From CAYNNP01 sp964398215 (GTDB taxonomy: Bacteria; Planctomycetota; Planctomycetia; Pirellulales; Pirellulaceae), in assembly GCA_964398215.1 (NCBI GenBank), contig CAYNNP010000131.1, positions 1 through 18,493 on the forward strand: DNA of 18,493 nt, read 5' to 3'. Both the position numbers and the translations under genes were made by a program. This document shows positions 1-8,057 of this stretch, one piece after another. The notes beneath the pieces were generated by a model. The model worked only from the letters and a program-made list of their open reading frames with translations. It was not told the origin of the DNA and did no database searches. Every line of letters begins with the position of its first letter. The stretch's first letter is position 1.

Positions 1-328
1 TAAGAGCGACAGCGGTCGTCAGCGTCTCGCCAAACGCTGGCTTGGCAATCGCGATTAAACAAAAGCCAGCAACAAATCCAGCGCAAAGAGAGGAAAGCCG
101 AACTGGTTTGCGTCTTCGCTTTTCTGGTCCAGTGTTATAAAAGCCAGTACATGCTCGCTTGTTGCGAACGTTACTTTCTTTCAACATCACCTCAGCTATC
201 CCCTTGCGCTTCAAGTAAGCTAGTACTCCGTTGATCTGGTCACGTTTCTTTCGCTCTTCCTCGCGCAACCGATCACGCTTCGACTCTAGTGCTTCAAGCA
301 CTGTTCCCAAATCCTTCCATGTTGTCAA
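1..328 (-). CDS. Unrecognised gene, 5' part only (runs off the left edge)
   Basis: A minus-strand frame is open from a stop just upstream of 328 to the window edge, about 109 codons. It has no ATG near its 5' end. TTG at 328-326 (reads MTTWKDLGTVLEALESKRDR) follows AAAGGAG on the minus strand at a rather long spacing of about 13 nt; an in-frame GTG at 301-299 is the alternative. The first 45 residues are highly charged (LESKRDRLREEERKKRD) and look helical or coiled-coil. Then come a basic stretch (EKRRRKP) and a hydrophobic segment (LCAGFVAGFCLIAIA) that could be a membrane helix with its N-terminus inside. It lies 121 bp downstream of the blaR1-like gene on the same strand. I do not recognise the family. 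Codon pattern and amino-acid order look protein-like, but the fragment is short and the start is uncertain. Confidence 0.5.
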   Translation of the reverse strand, partial: MTTWKDLGTVLEALESKRDRLREEERKKRDQINGVLAYLKRKGIAEVMLKESNVRNKRACTGFYNTGPEKRRRKPVRLSSLCAGFVAGFCLIAIAKPAFGETLTTAVAL

Positions 329-449
329 GTCTGTCTTTTATCTCCTTTGCTTGCCACCGGCTTTGTGGCGTTCGATTTTTGCCCAATTGGCCAACGGCTA
401 GCTAGCGCCTTCTCGCTCACAGAAAGACGCTTGCAAAGATCACAGCGAT

Positions 450-3400
450 TTATTCCGCGGGCTCAACATTTGCGATCCGTATCAAAGTTTTGTGTGACCA
501 GGATTTGTAGCGGTGTGTGACTTGATAGACGTGCCCTTGGTTGATTGCCGCTCGATAGCGCATCGGTTCTACGTCTGCTTGTTGTGACGGTTTGCGAAAG
601 TCATCCAACTTGCCCTTGCCAAGGTCCTTGATCGTTAGCCCAGAAAGTCCGCAGTGAAAATAATGACGCGATGGATCGGTGTCGGTCGCTTCCAAAAACC
701 TGATTCGCATCACTCCAGCACGCACCCAATCCGAAATCTCCACGTCCAGGTTGGTGCGAAATTTGTCGAACACATACACGGATCGCATAACGGTTTTTGA
801 TTTAGAAAAATCAAGCGAGTCGGAGGTCAAATACTCGATCTCAAACTTCGGCGACGCCAAAATTTTCAGCTCGCCAAGATTCAATTCTTCGCCCGATTTG
901 ATTTCAATGTTCTTTTGAAATGGCAGGTGTCCCGGCGCCGTGATGTGTACGCGATGCGGCATCGGATTCAGTCCGCTCGCCGTCCACTGCAAGTCGTCGT
1001 CCAACTCCATCTGCTCTTTTTCCGGCCAGTCGCGATAGCCATTGGTGCCTCCAGATCCAGAGTTCGTTCTCGGTGAAGCCAATCGGACCGTGACTTGTAC
1101 GTCGCTGGGCGATACATTTTTGCGAGACAACTTGACTTTGCCTTTGAATGCGCCGAAATCTGATTTTTCATAACGCCTTAGGATCACGTCTCCCACGTTT
1201 GCAATCGAGCTTTTCGCGCCGCCGTGTTGCGCAAACGCTTCGTGATAACCCCACATCCGAAATCCAACCGGTTTGAACCGGTGTTTAACGGATCCCATAA
1301 ACCAACCGGATGAATGAATCGGCATTTGCGCGTCGCAGAGCTGAGGATCATCGCCTTTGCCAACGACCAGTCGTCCGAACACGAAAGACCATGCAGGGTG
1401 AATTCGGTGCGAACGGATTGCATTCTCCATGCGTTCTTGCAGAAAATCGGCGGCTTCAACGTCCCCATTCTCTCGCAGCTTGGCGATGGTTTGGTGCAAG
1501 GACAGTGACTTTGGATTCAAATGTTGCTCTGGCCCAGCCTTCGCTGATGCATCAGGCTTCACCGGTTCATCTTTTGCGACTTCATTCGATTCGGCCTTGG
1601 GTAGACGCAAGTTGACTTCAAGTTCTTTTTGGTCAGCGACGACAGTCAATTTGCGACCTTCGACCCAGTTGTTCAGAGCATTAAGGCTGTAGTCGCCCGG
1701 CAAAACGTAGTGCTCGAATTTGCCATCTTTGTCGGCGAACAGTAGCCTCCAGTATCCGTTGGAGATAGTCGCGCCTTGGGTGACGCGATCTCTGCGTCCT
1801 GGCAACCCACTGTAAAAACACCACAGCTGAACTTCACCAGCAGGCTGCCCGTCGGCAAGCTCGACTTGTCCGTACAGCCTGGTTGCAGGTGCGAGCTTTA
1901 GGTCAATATCTTTCATCGCGGCGTCGGTAGTGCTGTGATACCAACCGCCATTGCCCTGCATCGTTCGGTCATTGCTACTTGCTTCCAAGTAAAACCACTG
2001 ATCAGGTGCAACCGTCAGTGAATAATTGCCTTTTGGATCTGACATGACTACCTCTGCCTGTATTGGTCGCACCATGACCGCCACGGAGCCGATCGGTTTT
2101 CCATCCACGTCCAGTGTGCGACCTGAGACTTTAACTGCTGGCAATATCGTAAACTTTTGGGGCCCGTTTTCACCTGGATTGATCTTGAACCAGTTGTGCT
2201 GAAGCCCTTCGTTGCACACCGCAAACGTAGCCGCAATAGACGGGACGCGGAACATTGCGTTACCATGCTCGTCGGTTGGCATCCAAGACGCGCCAGCAGG
2301 TGGGCTCGACCAAGTGATGTGAGACTCAGACATCTCAAACGAATTGATCGCATATTGGTCAGGAACCTGACTGGCAGAAATCGGTGCGACCGAGACTCCT
2401 TTGATCGGTTGGCCCGTTTCATCAACGACAGTAAAATGAATTTGTCTTGTTTGGGCAAACTCTAAATCCAGTTTGCATTCATTGTCTTTCATCCGCAGAT
2501 CGGCAAACTGAAACCCATATTGTTCATGCACCGCGTAGACGCTTTTTGCAAACGGGAGCAGATCGCGTGGTATCTGCAATTCCGCGAAGCCTTCGGAATC
2601 TGTGATCGCCGAAAAACTAGCTCGTGCCTCCAACGCAACCGCAACTCGTTCGACGGGAAAGGAATTTCCGGTGACCCGCACCGTCACTGGCACACAATCC
2701 TTCAACACAATCGTGAACGGGGCGGTTGGCCGTTTGGCGTGAAGCAAGTGCGGCAAATAGCCAATTCGTGGTTTGGGCAAATGCTGCACATTCAGCTCAC
2801 CGACCGTACTGATCGCAGCCTTGTCGCGGGCAACGGTGTCCGCAAAACGAATCTGCCGACCAATGGCTTTGCAAATCCCCTCAGCATCCGATGTCAGAAA
2901 GTACGTTCCGTCATCCCCCAGCACTTCGACAATAGCCCCGCCAACCGGCTCATCTTTTTCGTCAACGATCTTGTACACAACACTGTTCAGCGGCGAATAT
3001 CGGTTGGAAGAGGTTTTCCACGGCACGGGCAAACGGATCGCAATCGCACCGTCACGCACCTCCACCTGTGCCGCTACCTTACGCGGTCGCACAACCGAAT
3101 TCGCGATGATTCGCAAAGCGGATTGCAGCGAAATATCCTTCTGGTTGATACGCCCGATTCGGTGAAGCGGGATGCCTTGCTTGGTAAAGCTATCTTTATC
3201 CAGCAAGATCGTGACGCGATGCTCCAGTGCGATTTGACGAATGACTTCATCCATCGATTGCCCGGCAACAACGCTCAGCGATACGGTCTTGCTCAAGGCA
3301 CTCTTTGCCGCGTCGTTTCGCTCCGACACCAAACGTTGAATTTCATCTTTGGGCAGTTCAGTCGCGGAATCAAAAACCGTTTTTGAATCAGCTACCGTTG

Positions 3401-4562
3401 TTGCCGGTGAAGCATCAGGCTCTGACTCCTCTTGCGCCACACTTACTCGTGGAGACAGAGTTGCCGCCCCGCAAAGCGTCGTCAGAAACAACAGTGTCAG
3501 CAGGATCGCACTGACGGAACTTGCTGGTGACCGATCCGTCTTTGGATTTAATAGTGCGCTGATTCGTTTTTGCACTCCGCCTGCCGCCATCGCAATCGCC
3601 GGTGGCCGTCTGTGACGAACACTGCCGACAATTTCCATCAAGTAGCCAGCGTAGTCACTAGGAAGCTGGCCAAGTCGGACGACAGCATCGTCACAAGCGG
3701 CTTCGCGTTCAACACGCAACCGCCAAGCCGCGTACCAAGCCAAGGGATGAAACCAAAGCAAAGTAAGGCATAGTTGGTTGAGGATTTGCCAAAACAAATC
3801 AAAGCGACGAACGTGATTCAGTTCGTGCGCAAAAACGGCTCGCAGCCCATCGGCTGACCAAACACCATAGCCCGATGGCAAAACGACAACCGGCCGCAAA
3901 CAACGCGCAACGAATGGCACGGATGTATCCGCCGACACCACCAAGGCGACACGCTGGCGCACTCCCAATTGACTTTGAATCTCGCGAAACTTCGTGATGG
4001 TGTCTCGATCCGTAATTTCAATCGATCGCCGCAAGATTCGTCGACACCGAATGAACGCAGGCACACCCAGCAAGCAACTCAGCACAATCCCACTCCACCA
4101 AACCCGTTGGATCCACCGGATATCTATTGTTGGCCACGTAAGTGGGATCATCGCTGGCGCCGAATCTAACTGGACATCAACAGGGGCAGCAGTTGGGATC
4201 GCTGCGTCAACTGACTGACGATCATCAATGAAGCTACCTTGTGCCGAATCAATATTTTCAGCCACGATCACTTTGCGCTGATGCACAGTTACGGGCAATT
4301 CGTACGGCAGCATGGGTTCGGCGATCAACTGGTCTGGCTGGGAAGCGACATCGGCAGAACCATTACTTGCAATTGAATGAAGTTGGTTTTTTGGAAGCCA
4401 AGGCAACACGAACGGCGAAATCAGAATCGCAATCAGCGACCACGCCCAAGTTCGATGTCGAATCCCGGCGGACTTGTTTTTCAAGAACACTGCTGCGGTG
4501 GCGGCGGCCAACCAAACGATCGTGGCAGCGACAACCAAAGTTAGAAAAATCGTTTCTGACAT
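450..4562 (-). CDS. BlaR1/MecR1-type M56 metallopeptidase sensor with extra extracytoplasmic repeat domains
   Basis: This 1370-aa membrane protein resembles BlaR1/MecR1 sensors, which respond to an external signal by cleaving a partner repressor through a cytoplasmic zinc protease. Hydrophobic segments lie near residues 5-27, 40-55, 154-171, 258-278 and 350-368. The M56 zinc motif HELNH is at 246-250, with EREAACDD (probable third ligand E287) at 285-292. Typical BlaR1 proteins end with a penicillin-binding domain; none is seen here. Instead, after the last helix there is an STN/secretin-like segment (about 425-512), then several beta-rich repeats of carboxypeptidase-regulatory or transthyretin type (about 526-990; each with patterns like 'DExGxPxxGxxV...TDxxG'), and a C-terminal region of about 360 residues I cannot assign. 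The start ATG overlaps the stop of the blaI-like gene (TAATG), so the two are probably translationally coupled. The signal sensed is unknown; beta-lactam sensing should not be assumed. Confidence 0.88.
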   Translation of the reverse strand: MSETIFLTLVVAATIVWLAAATAAVFLKNKSAGIRHRTWAWSLIAILISPFVLPWLPKNQLHSIASNGSADVASQPDQLIAEPMLPYELPVTVHQRKVIVAENIDSAQGSFIDDRQSVDAAIPTAAPVDVQLDSAPAMIPLTWPTIDIRWIQRVWWSGIVLSCLLGVPAFIRCRRILRRSIEITDRDTITKFREIQSQLGVRQRVALVVSADTSVPFVARCLRPVVVLPSGYGVWSADGLRAVFAHELNHVRRFDLFWQILNQLCLTLLWFHPLAWYAAWRLRVEREAACDDAVVRLGQLPSDYAGYLMEIVGSVRHRRPPAIAMAAGGVQKRISALLNPKTDRSPASSVSAILLTLLFLTTLCGAATLSPRVSVAQEESEPDASPATTVADSKTVFDSATELPKDEIQRLVSERNDAAKSALSKTVSLSVVAGQSMDEVIRQIALEHRVTILLDKDSFTKQGIPLHRIGRINQKDISLQSALRIIANSVVRPRKVAAQVEVRDGAIAIRLPVPWKTSSNRYSPLNSVVYKIVDEKDEPVGGAIVEVLGDDGTYFLTSDAEGICKAIGRQIRFADTVARDKAAISTVGELNVQHLPKPRIGYLPHLLHAKRPTAPFTIVLKDCVPVTVRVTGNSFPVERVAVALEARASFSAITDSEGFAELQIPRDLLPFAKSVYAVHEQYGFQFADLRMKDNECKLDLEFAQTRQIHFTVVDETGQPIKGVSVAPISASQVPDQYAINSFEMSESHITWSSPPAGASWMPTDEHGNAMFRVPSIAATFAVCNEGLQHNWFKINPGENGPQKFTILPAVKVSGRTLDVDGKPIGSVAVMVRPIQAEVVMSDPKGNYSLTVAPDQWFYLEASSNDRTMQGNGGWYHSTTDAAMKDIDLKLAPATRLYGQVELADGQPAGEVQLWCFYSGLPGRRDRVTQGATISNGYWRLLFADKDGKFEHYVLPGDYSLNALNNWVEGRKLTVVADQKELEVNLRLPKAESNEVAKDEPVKPDASAKAGPEQHLNPKSLSLHQTIAKLRENGDVEAADFLQERMENAIRSHRIHPAWSFVFGRLVVGKGDDPQLCDAQMPIHSSGWFMGSVKHRFKPVGFRMWGYHEAFAQHGGAKSSIANVGDVILRRYEKSDFGAFKGKVKLSRKNVSPSDVQVTVRLASPRTNSGSGGTNGYRDWPEKEQMELDDDLQWTASGLNPMPHRVHITAPGHLPFQKNIEIKSGEELNLGELKILASPKFEIEYLTSDSLDFSKSKTVMRSVYVFDKFRTNLDVEISDWVRAGVMRIRFLEATDTDPSRHYFHCGLSGLTIKDLGKGKLDDFRKPSQQADVEPMRYRAAINQGHVYQVTHRYKSWSHKTLIRIANVEPAE

Positions 4563-4948
4563 TACCGATTCTCCTTCTTCGCTTGTTCGATCAACTTCTT
4601 CATTTGATCCAAGTCGTCATCGGTCAAATCGTCGGCAGCATCCAACATGGCCGCAAACGCATCGGTGGTTTGGTTTGGAAAAAATGTACGCAACAAACTC
4701 TCAATCGCTGACTTTCCCGCCTTCGCTCGCGACGTCGCAGGCCGATAAACGTACTTTTTGCCATCGCGTCGAACCCGCAAGACACCCTTTTCGACCAACA
4801 GACCAAGCATCGCTCGAATCGTCGAATAGGTCGGCGGATCATCGATGCCAGATAAGACTTCCGACACATTCGCTTCGCCCAATCGATAAACGACTTCGGC
4901 AATCTGACGCTCGCGTTTGCCCAGATCTTTCAGTTTCGCTCGCACCAT
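4562..4948 (-). CDS. BlaI/MecI-family winged-helix repressor
   Basis: A small DNA-binding repressor, 128 aa from the ATG at 4948-4946. Proteins of this family dimerise on palindromic operators and are inactivated by proteolysis triggered by their M56 partner. The N-terminal part (KLKDLGKRERQIAEVVYRLG...) is the usual BlaI winged-helix opening; YSTIRAMLGLLVEKGVLRVR is the recognition-helix and wing region, followed by the YVYRP stretch. The C-terminal half (SLLRTFF...DDDLDQMKKLIEQAKKE) is the helical dimerisation part. A GTG at 4981 would add 11 residues, but the ATG has GGAG 6 nt upstream and gives the usual family N-terminus, so I prefer it. The stop overlaps the start of the sensor gene by one base. 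Two similar boxes in its own promoter suggest autoregulation. Confidence 0.9.
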   Translation of the reverse strand: MVRAKLKDLGKRERQIAEVVYRLGEANVSEVLSGIDDPPTYSTIRAMLGLLVEKGVLRVRRDGKKYVYRPATSRAKAGKSAIESLLRTFFPNQTTDAFAAMLDAADDLTDDDLDQMKKLIEQAKKENR

Positions 4949-4998
4949 CGGCCACTCCGGAATATCGCGTTGAAATCGCACCGTGTATCAGATCAGCA

Positions 4999-5031
4999 AG
5001 CACAATGTGCTAATCAGTTCGCACATGCTAA
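4999..5031 (-). promoter_or_regulatory. Two putative BlaI operator boxes in the blaI-blaR1 promoter
   Basis: On the minus strand two related boxes read TTAGCATGTGC (5031-5021) and TTAGCACATTGTGC (5013-5000). Their right edges on the minus strand are 21 bp apart, about two helical turns. The second contains a perfect palindrome, AGCACAATGTGCT, at 4999-5011. The upstream box overlaps the best -10 hexamer, and the downstream box lies just after the expected transcription start, where a repressor would block transcription. The sequence differs from the TACA/TGTA core known for Firmicute BlaI, so assignment is by position and symmetry only. Confidence 0.5.
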
Positions 5032-5053
5032 TGGGTCAGCACTTGGCGATCAA
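5025..5053 (-). promoter_or_regulatory. Putative promoter of the blaI-blaR1 operon
   Basis: Minus strand: TTGATC (5053-5048), a 17-bp spacer, then TAGCAT (5030-5025). Each hexamer matches the sigma-70 consensus at about four of six bases. The -10 sits inside one of the two repressor-like boxes, which strengthens the reading. Transcription would start near 5018, about 70 nt before the chosen ATG. Confidence 0.4.
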
Positions 5054-5131
5054 GTGATTTTTCGGCTCAATTCTGTAGAAACCGAAGGGCCGAAGAGGTG
5101 CGAGAGGTGCTTGCCAGCAACAAGCGGCGGA

Positions 5132-5159
5132 TTGTTGGATCCCAATGTCTGGCTATGAT
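5132..5159 (+). promoter_or_regulatory. Putative sulfatase promoter
   Basis: TTGTTG (5132-5137), a 16-bp spacer and TATGAT (5154-5159) precede the sulfatase start by about 40 nt. The -10 is five of six to consensus and the -35 is weak. It lies in the roughly 250-bp region shared with the divergent blaI operon but does not overlap the repressor-like boxes. Confidence 0.35.
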
Positions 5160-5197
5160 ACGCCCTGGACAGATTTTTGCTCGTGGGAGTCCAGGTG

Positions 5198-6565
5198 ATG
5201 TTTTTAAGATCGTTCTTTTTGATTTGCGTTGCTGTCTGCGCGACTTGCTCTGCTGCGGAAAGGCCCAACGTATTGATGATCCTTGTCGATGACTTGGGAT
5301 ACGGTGACTTAGGCTGCTATGGTGCCTCGGACATTCGATCGCCGGCTGTGGATGCGTTGGCCACACAAGGCCTGAAGTTTACCAACTTCTATGCGAACTG
5401 CCCCGTTTGTTCGCCTACACGTGCGTCTCTAATGACAGGTCGTTTTCCAGAATTGGTTGGGGTTCCGGGTGTCATCCGAACGTACCCCAAAGACAATTGG
5501 GGTTACCTGGATCCCGACGCAAAGGTCTTGGCTAGCGTTTTAAAACCTGCTGGATACCAAACGGCGATGGTTGGAAAATGGCACCTCGGCTTGGCCGCGC
5601 CCAATCGACCGAACGATCGTGGGTTCGATACGTTTCGCGGTTACCTTGGCGACATGATGGACGACTATTACAAACATCGTCGTCATGGAATCAACTACAT
5701 GCGAAACGATTTGCAAGAGATCGATCCCAGCGGACACGCGACCGATTTGTTCACCGATTGGACAATCGATTTTCTGAAAAAGCAATCGCAAGGCAGTGAA
5801 AAACCGTTCTTCATGTACTTGGCTTACAACGCGCCTCACACTCCTATTCAGCCACCGGCGGAATGGCTTAGCCGAGTCCAAAAACGCGAGCCCAACATGA
5901 CCGAGCGCCGCGCGAAACTTGTGGCGTTGATCGAACACATGGATGACGGCATCGGCAAAGTCATGCAATCGCTAAAAGATACCGGGTTGGACAAAAACAC
6001 CTTGGTCATTTTTTCGTCAGACAATGGTGGGCAAATCAATGTGGGAGCAAATAACGGAGCAACCCGCGATGGAAAACAGAGTATGTACGAAGGTGGATTG
6101 CGCGTTCCGACGATTGCGGTTTGGCCTGACATGATTGACGCTGGCACACAAACCGACCGAATTGGCATGACAATGGATCTGTACCCAACGATCTGCGATG
6201 TCGCCAAAGCAGATTTTGATCACACGATTGATGGGATTTCGTTATTACCAACTTTTCTTGGCAAGTCACAGTCGACGGATGATCGCGATCTGTTTTTTCA
6301 TCGTCGCGAAGGTGGGAATCGTTACGCGGGCTTGACCATCAATGCGATTCGTCGCGGAAAATGGAAACTGCTACAGAACAGCCCGTTCGCGCCGCTGGAA
6401 CTGTATGACTTGGCAAACGATCCGTTGGAAGAAAACAATCTCGCACGCAAAGCTCCTAAGGTTTTCAACGAACTATCCGCTGCCTTGCGTATTCAAGTTC
6501 AACGCGGCGGTGCGGTTCGCTGGCAGCGACCACAACGTCGTGACGCTGGGCAAGATTCCAATTGA
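5198..6565 (+). CDS. Secreted type I (formylglycine) sulfatase
   Basis: A 455-aa alkaline-phosphatase-superfamily sulfatase that would hydrolyse sulfate esters, probably on sulfated polysaccharides or their oligomers; the substrate cannot be read from sequence. The N-terminus (MFLRSFFLICVAVCATCSAA) is a Sec signal peptide. Metal ligands D31 and D32 are in VDDLGYGD. The signature CSPTRASLMTGR places the cysteine to be converted to formylglycine at C71, with R75. Also visible are GKWHLG (K127, H129), NAPHTP (H214), SSDNGG (D275, N276) and K293. Length is normal for the family. The start at 5198 is chosen because GGGAG lies 8 nt upstream and the signal peptide begins there; GTG 5195 and TTG 5177 are in-frame alternatives. 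No formylglycine-generating enzyme or anaerobic maturase is in the window, so activation must come from elsewhere in the genome. Confidence 0.94.
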   Translation: MFLRSFFLICVAVCATCSAAERPNVLMILVDDLGYGDLGCYGASDIRSPAVDALATQGLKFTNFYANCPVCSPTRASLMTGRFPELVGVPGVIRTYPKDNWGYLDPDAKVLASVLKPAGYQTAMVGKWHLGLAAPNRPNDRGFDTFRGYLGDMMDDYYKHRRHGINYMRNDLQEIDPSGHATDLFTDWTIDFLKKQSQGSEKPFFMYLAYNAPHTPIQPPAEWLSRVQKREPNMTERRAKLVALIEHMDDGIGKVMQSLKDTGLDKNTLVIFSSDNGGQINVGANNGATRDGKQSMYEGGLRVPTIAVWPDMIDAGTQTDRIGMTMDLYPTICDVAKADFDHTIDGISLLPTFLGKSQSTDDRDLFFHRREGGNRYAGLTINAIRRGKWKLLQNSPFAPLELYDLANDPLEENNLARKAPKVFNELSAALRIQVQRGGAVRWQRPQRRDAGQDSN

Positions 6566-6651
6566 ACCTAGCGCACCATCCAGCCTTGAAATTGGGTCAT
6601 GGAACTCGCAAAGAGTTTCGGCCTGTACCGCGAATCGCAGAATGTCTTGAG

Positions 6652-6776
6652 GGTTTGTTGATTTACTGAGCCGACGGCGCTAGCCGCGGGCCTTGTGGTG
6701 ATAATGTAACCCTTCGAGGCCCGTGGCTAGCGCCAACGGCTCACAAAAATATGCCACGTAAATAAATCAACAAACC
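6652..6776. repeat. 125-bp nested palindromic element (REP/MITE-like)
   Basis: The outer arms are perfect 14-bp inverted repeats: GGTTTGTTGATTTA at 6652-6665 and TAAATCAACAAACC at 6763-6776. Inside is a second inverted repeat with 25-bp arms, 6668-6692 and 6718-6742, matching at 22 of 25 positions, around a 25-nt loop (6693-6717). The inner arms contain GGCGCTAGCC and GGCTAGCGCC. The element lies between the sulfatase stop and the MFS gene. As RNA it would form a long stable hairpin and may act as a terminator or mRNA-stability element. It has no coding capacity. No target-site duplication is obvious. Confidence 0.8.
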
Positions 6777-6814
6777 GTTGATGACGTTCGCTACCAACCA
6801 CAGTTGCTTGTCGA

Positions 6815-8044
6815 TTGAACAATTCCACTTCACAGGCAACAGAGCGCCTTTATGATCGCAGTTTTGCGATCGTCATCATCGCGCAGTCTTTCTTTGTCGC
6901 AGCAAACACGCTGATGGCGCACTACTCGCGCTGGATCGAGTTCTTGCAAGGGGACTTGAAACAGATTGGATGGATCATGGGCGCAGGTTCGGCAGCGGGG
7001 TTATTGCTGCGACCATGGATGGCACAGTGGATCAATCGCTTGGGAGCGAAAATCACCTGGGCGGCAGGGCTGATTGTGTTTGCAATCGCATCACTTGGAA
7101 ACTTGCTGGTGTCGGATTTGTCAGTCGCAATCTATCTCGTTCGCGCCGGATTGGTGACCGGCGCGGCGATCGTTTTTGCCAGCAGTTTGACATACGTATC
7201 ACAAACCGCACCGGAACATCGACGCACAGAAGCGATCGGGATTCTGGGTGTCGGTGGATTCGTAGGCATGCTGATTGGGCCGTATCTAGGCGACCTGTTC
7301 TTGGGAGATATTGATCGGCAAAGGATTGATTTTGTGTGGCTGTTTGTTGTTTCGGCAGTCGCAGATTTGATTCCGCTCGTATTGCTTCCATTTTTACCAA
7401 CGCCCAGTAAAATCGCCAAAGGACGCGTTGGTCTGAAGGAGTTCGCGAAGCTCTGTAAACGATATTGGCCTGGACCAATTGTGTTGATCGATTTCGCTTT
7501 TGGCGTGTGCATGAACGCTCCGTTTGTTTTCGTGGCGAATTTCATTGACGATTCCAAAGTCCAGCTTGGCAGTTTCTCTGGTCTAGGAGTCTTCTTTTGG
7601 TTCTATGCGGGCGTGGCGATCTTTGTACGCGTGCGTCTGCGCGGCTTGCCGGAGCGTTTTGGATCACAGCGCGTGTTAGTGGTCGGATGCGTATTGATGT
7701 CGCTGGGAATGCTGTGCTATTTGCTTGTAAGTGCTCAGTATTCGATTTTGATTTTGGTGCCTGCATTGATGTGTGGGACTGCGCACGGACTGATGTTTCA
7801 TACAATGACTTCCATGACAATCGAATCATTCCCGACCGAGGTTCGCGGAACGGGATCAGCGTTGGCATTGATGATGTTGGATGCAGGGTCAATCATCGGT
7901 GCACCGCTACTGGGGACTGTCGGAGAAAAATGGGGATACAATGCGTTGTTCGTGACAATCTCGCTTGTTTGTCTTGCAGCATTGTTGGCGTTCATGTACC
8001 TGGATAAATACGGTTCGCGACCGTCCACTGGCACAAGCGAATAG
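6815..8044 (+). CDS. MFS transporter
   Basis: A 409-aa inner-membrane transporter of the major facilitator superfamily with about 12 hydrophobic helices in two halves separated by a basic cytoplasmic loop (about 195-220). The loop after helix 2 (RPWMAQWINRLGAK, 66-79) corresponds to MFS motif A, and a second, weaker copy (RLRGLPERFGSQ) is near 274-285. FPTEVRGTGSAL (339-350) is the familiar loop after helix 10. Substrate is unknown; the overall look is of the drug or metabolite efflux type. The only start upstream of the first helix is TTG at 6815, without a clear ribosome-binding site; an in-frame stop lies at 6782-6784, so the N-terminus cannot extend far. The next gene follows after 13 bp, suggesting co-transcription. 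Confidence 0.9.
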   Translation: MNNSTSQATERLYDRSFAIVIIAQSFFVAANTLMAHYSRWIEFLQGDLKQIGWIMGAGSAAGLLLRPWMAQWINRLGAKITWAAGLIVFAIASLGNLLVSDLSVAIYLVRAGLVTGAAIVFASSLTYVSQTAPEHRRTEAIGILGVGGFVGMLIGPYLGDLFLGDIDRQRIDFVWLFVVSAVADLIPLVLLPFLPTPSKIAKGRVGLKEFAKLCKRYWPGPIVLIDFAFGVCMNAPFVFVANFIDDSKVQLGSFSGLGVFFWFYAGVAIFVRVRLRGLPERFGSQRVLVVGCVLMSLGMLCYLLVSAQYSILILVPALMCGTAHGLMFHTMTSMTIESFPTEVRGTGSALALMMLDAGSIIGAPLLGTVGEKWGYNALFVTISLVCLAALLAFMYLDKYGSRPSTGTSE

Positions 8045-8057
8045 CAGGAAGAGCAAA

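Noticed and set aside
389..409. Possible relic of the 6652-type repeat (GGCCAACGGCTAGCTAGCGCC in part)
   Set aside because: Shares the words CAACGGCT and GCTAGCGCC with the element but in a different order and without arms; likely chance or too degraded to call.
2520..3386. 288-codon plus-strand open frame inside the sensor gene
   Set aside because: Antisense shadow of the beta-repeat region of the BlaR1-like gene; Arg/His/Asn-rich with no domain.
450..4948. Beta-lactam resistance locus
   Set aside because: BlaI and M56 protease are present, but no beta-lactamase or penicillin-binding sensor domain is seen.
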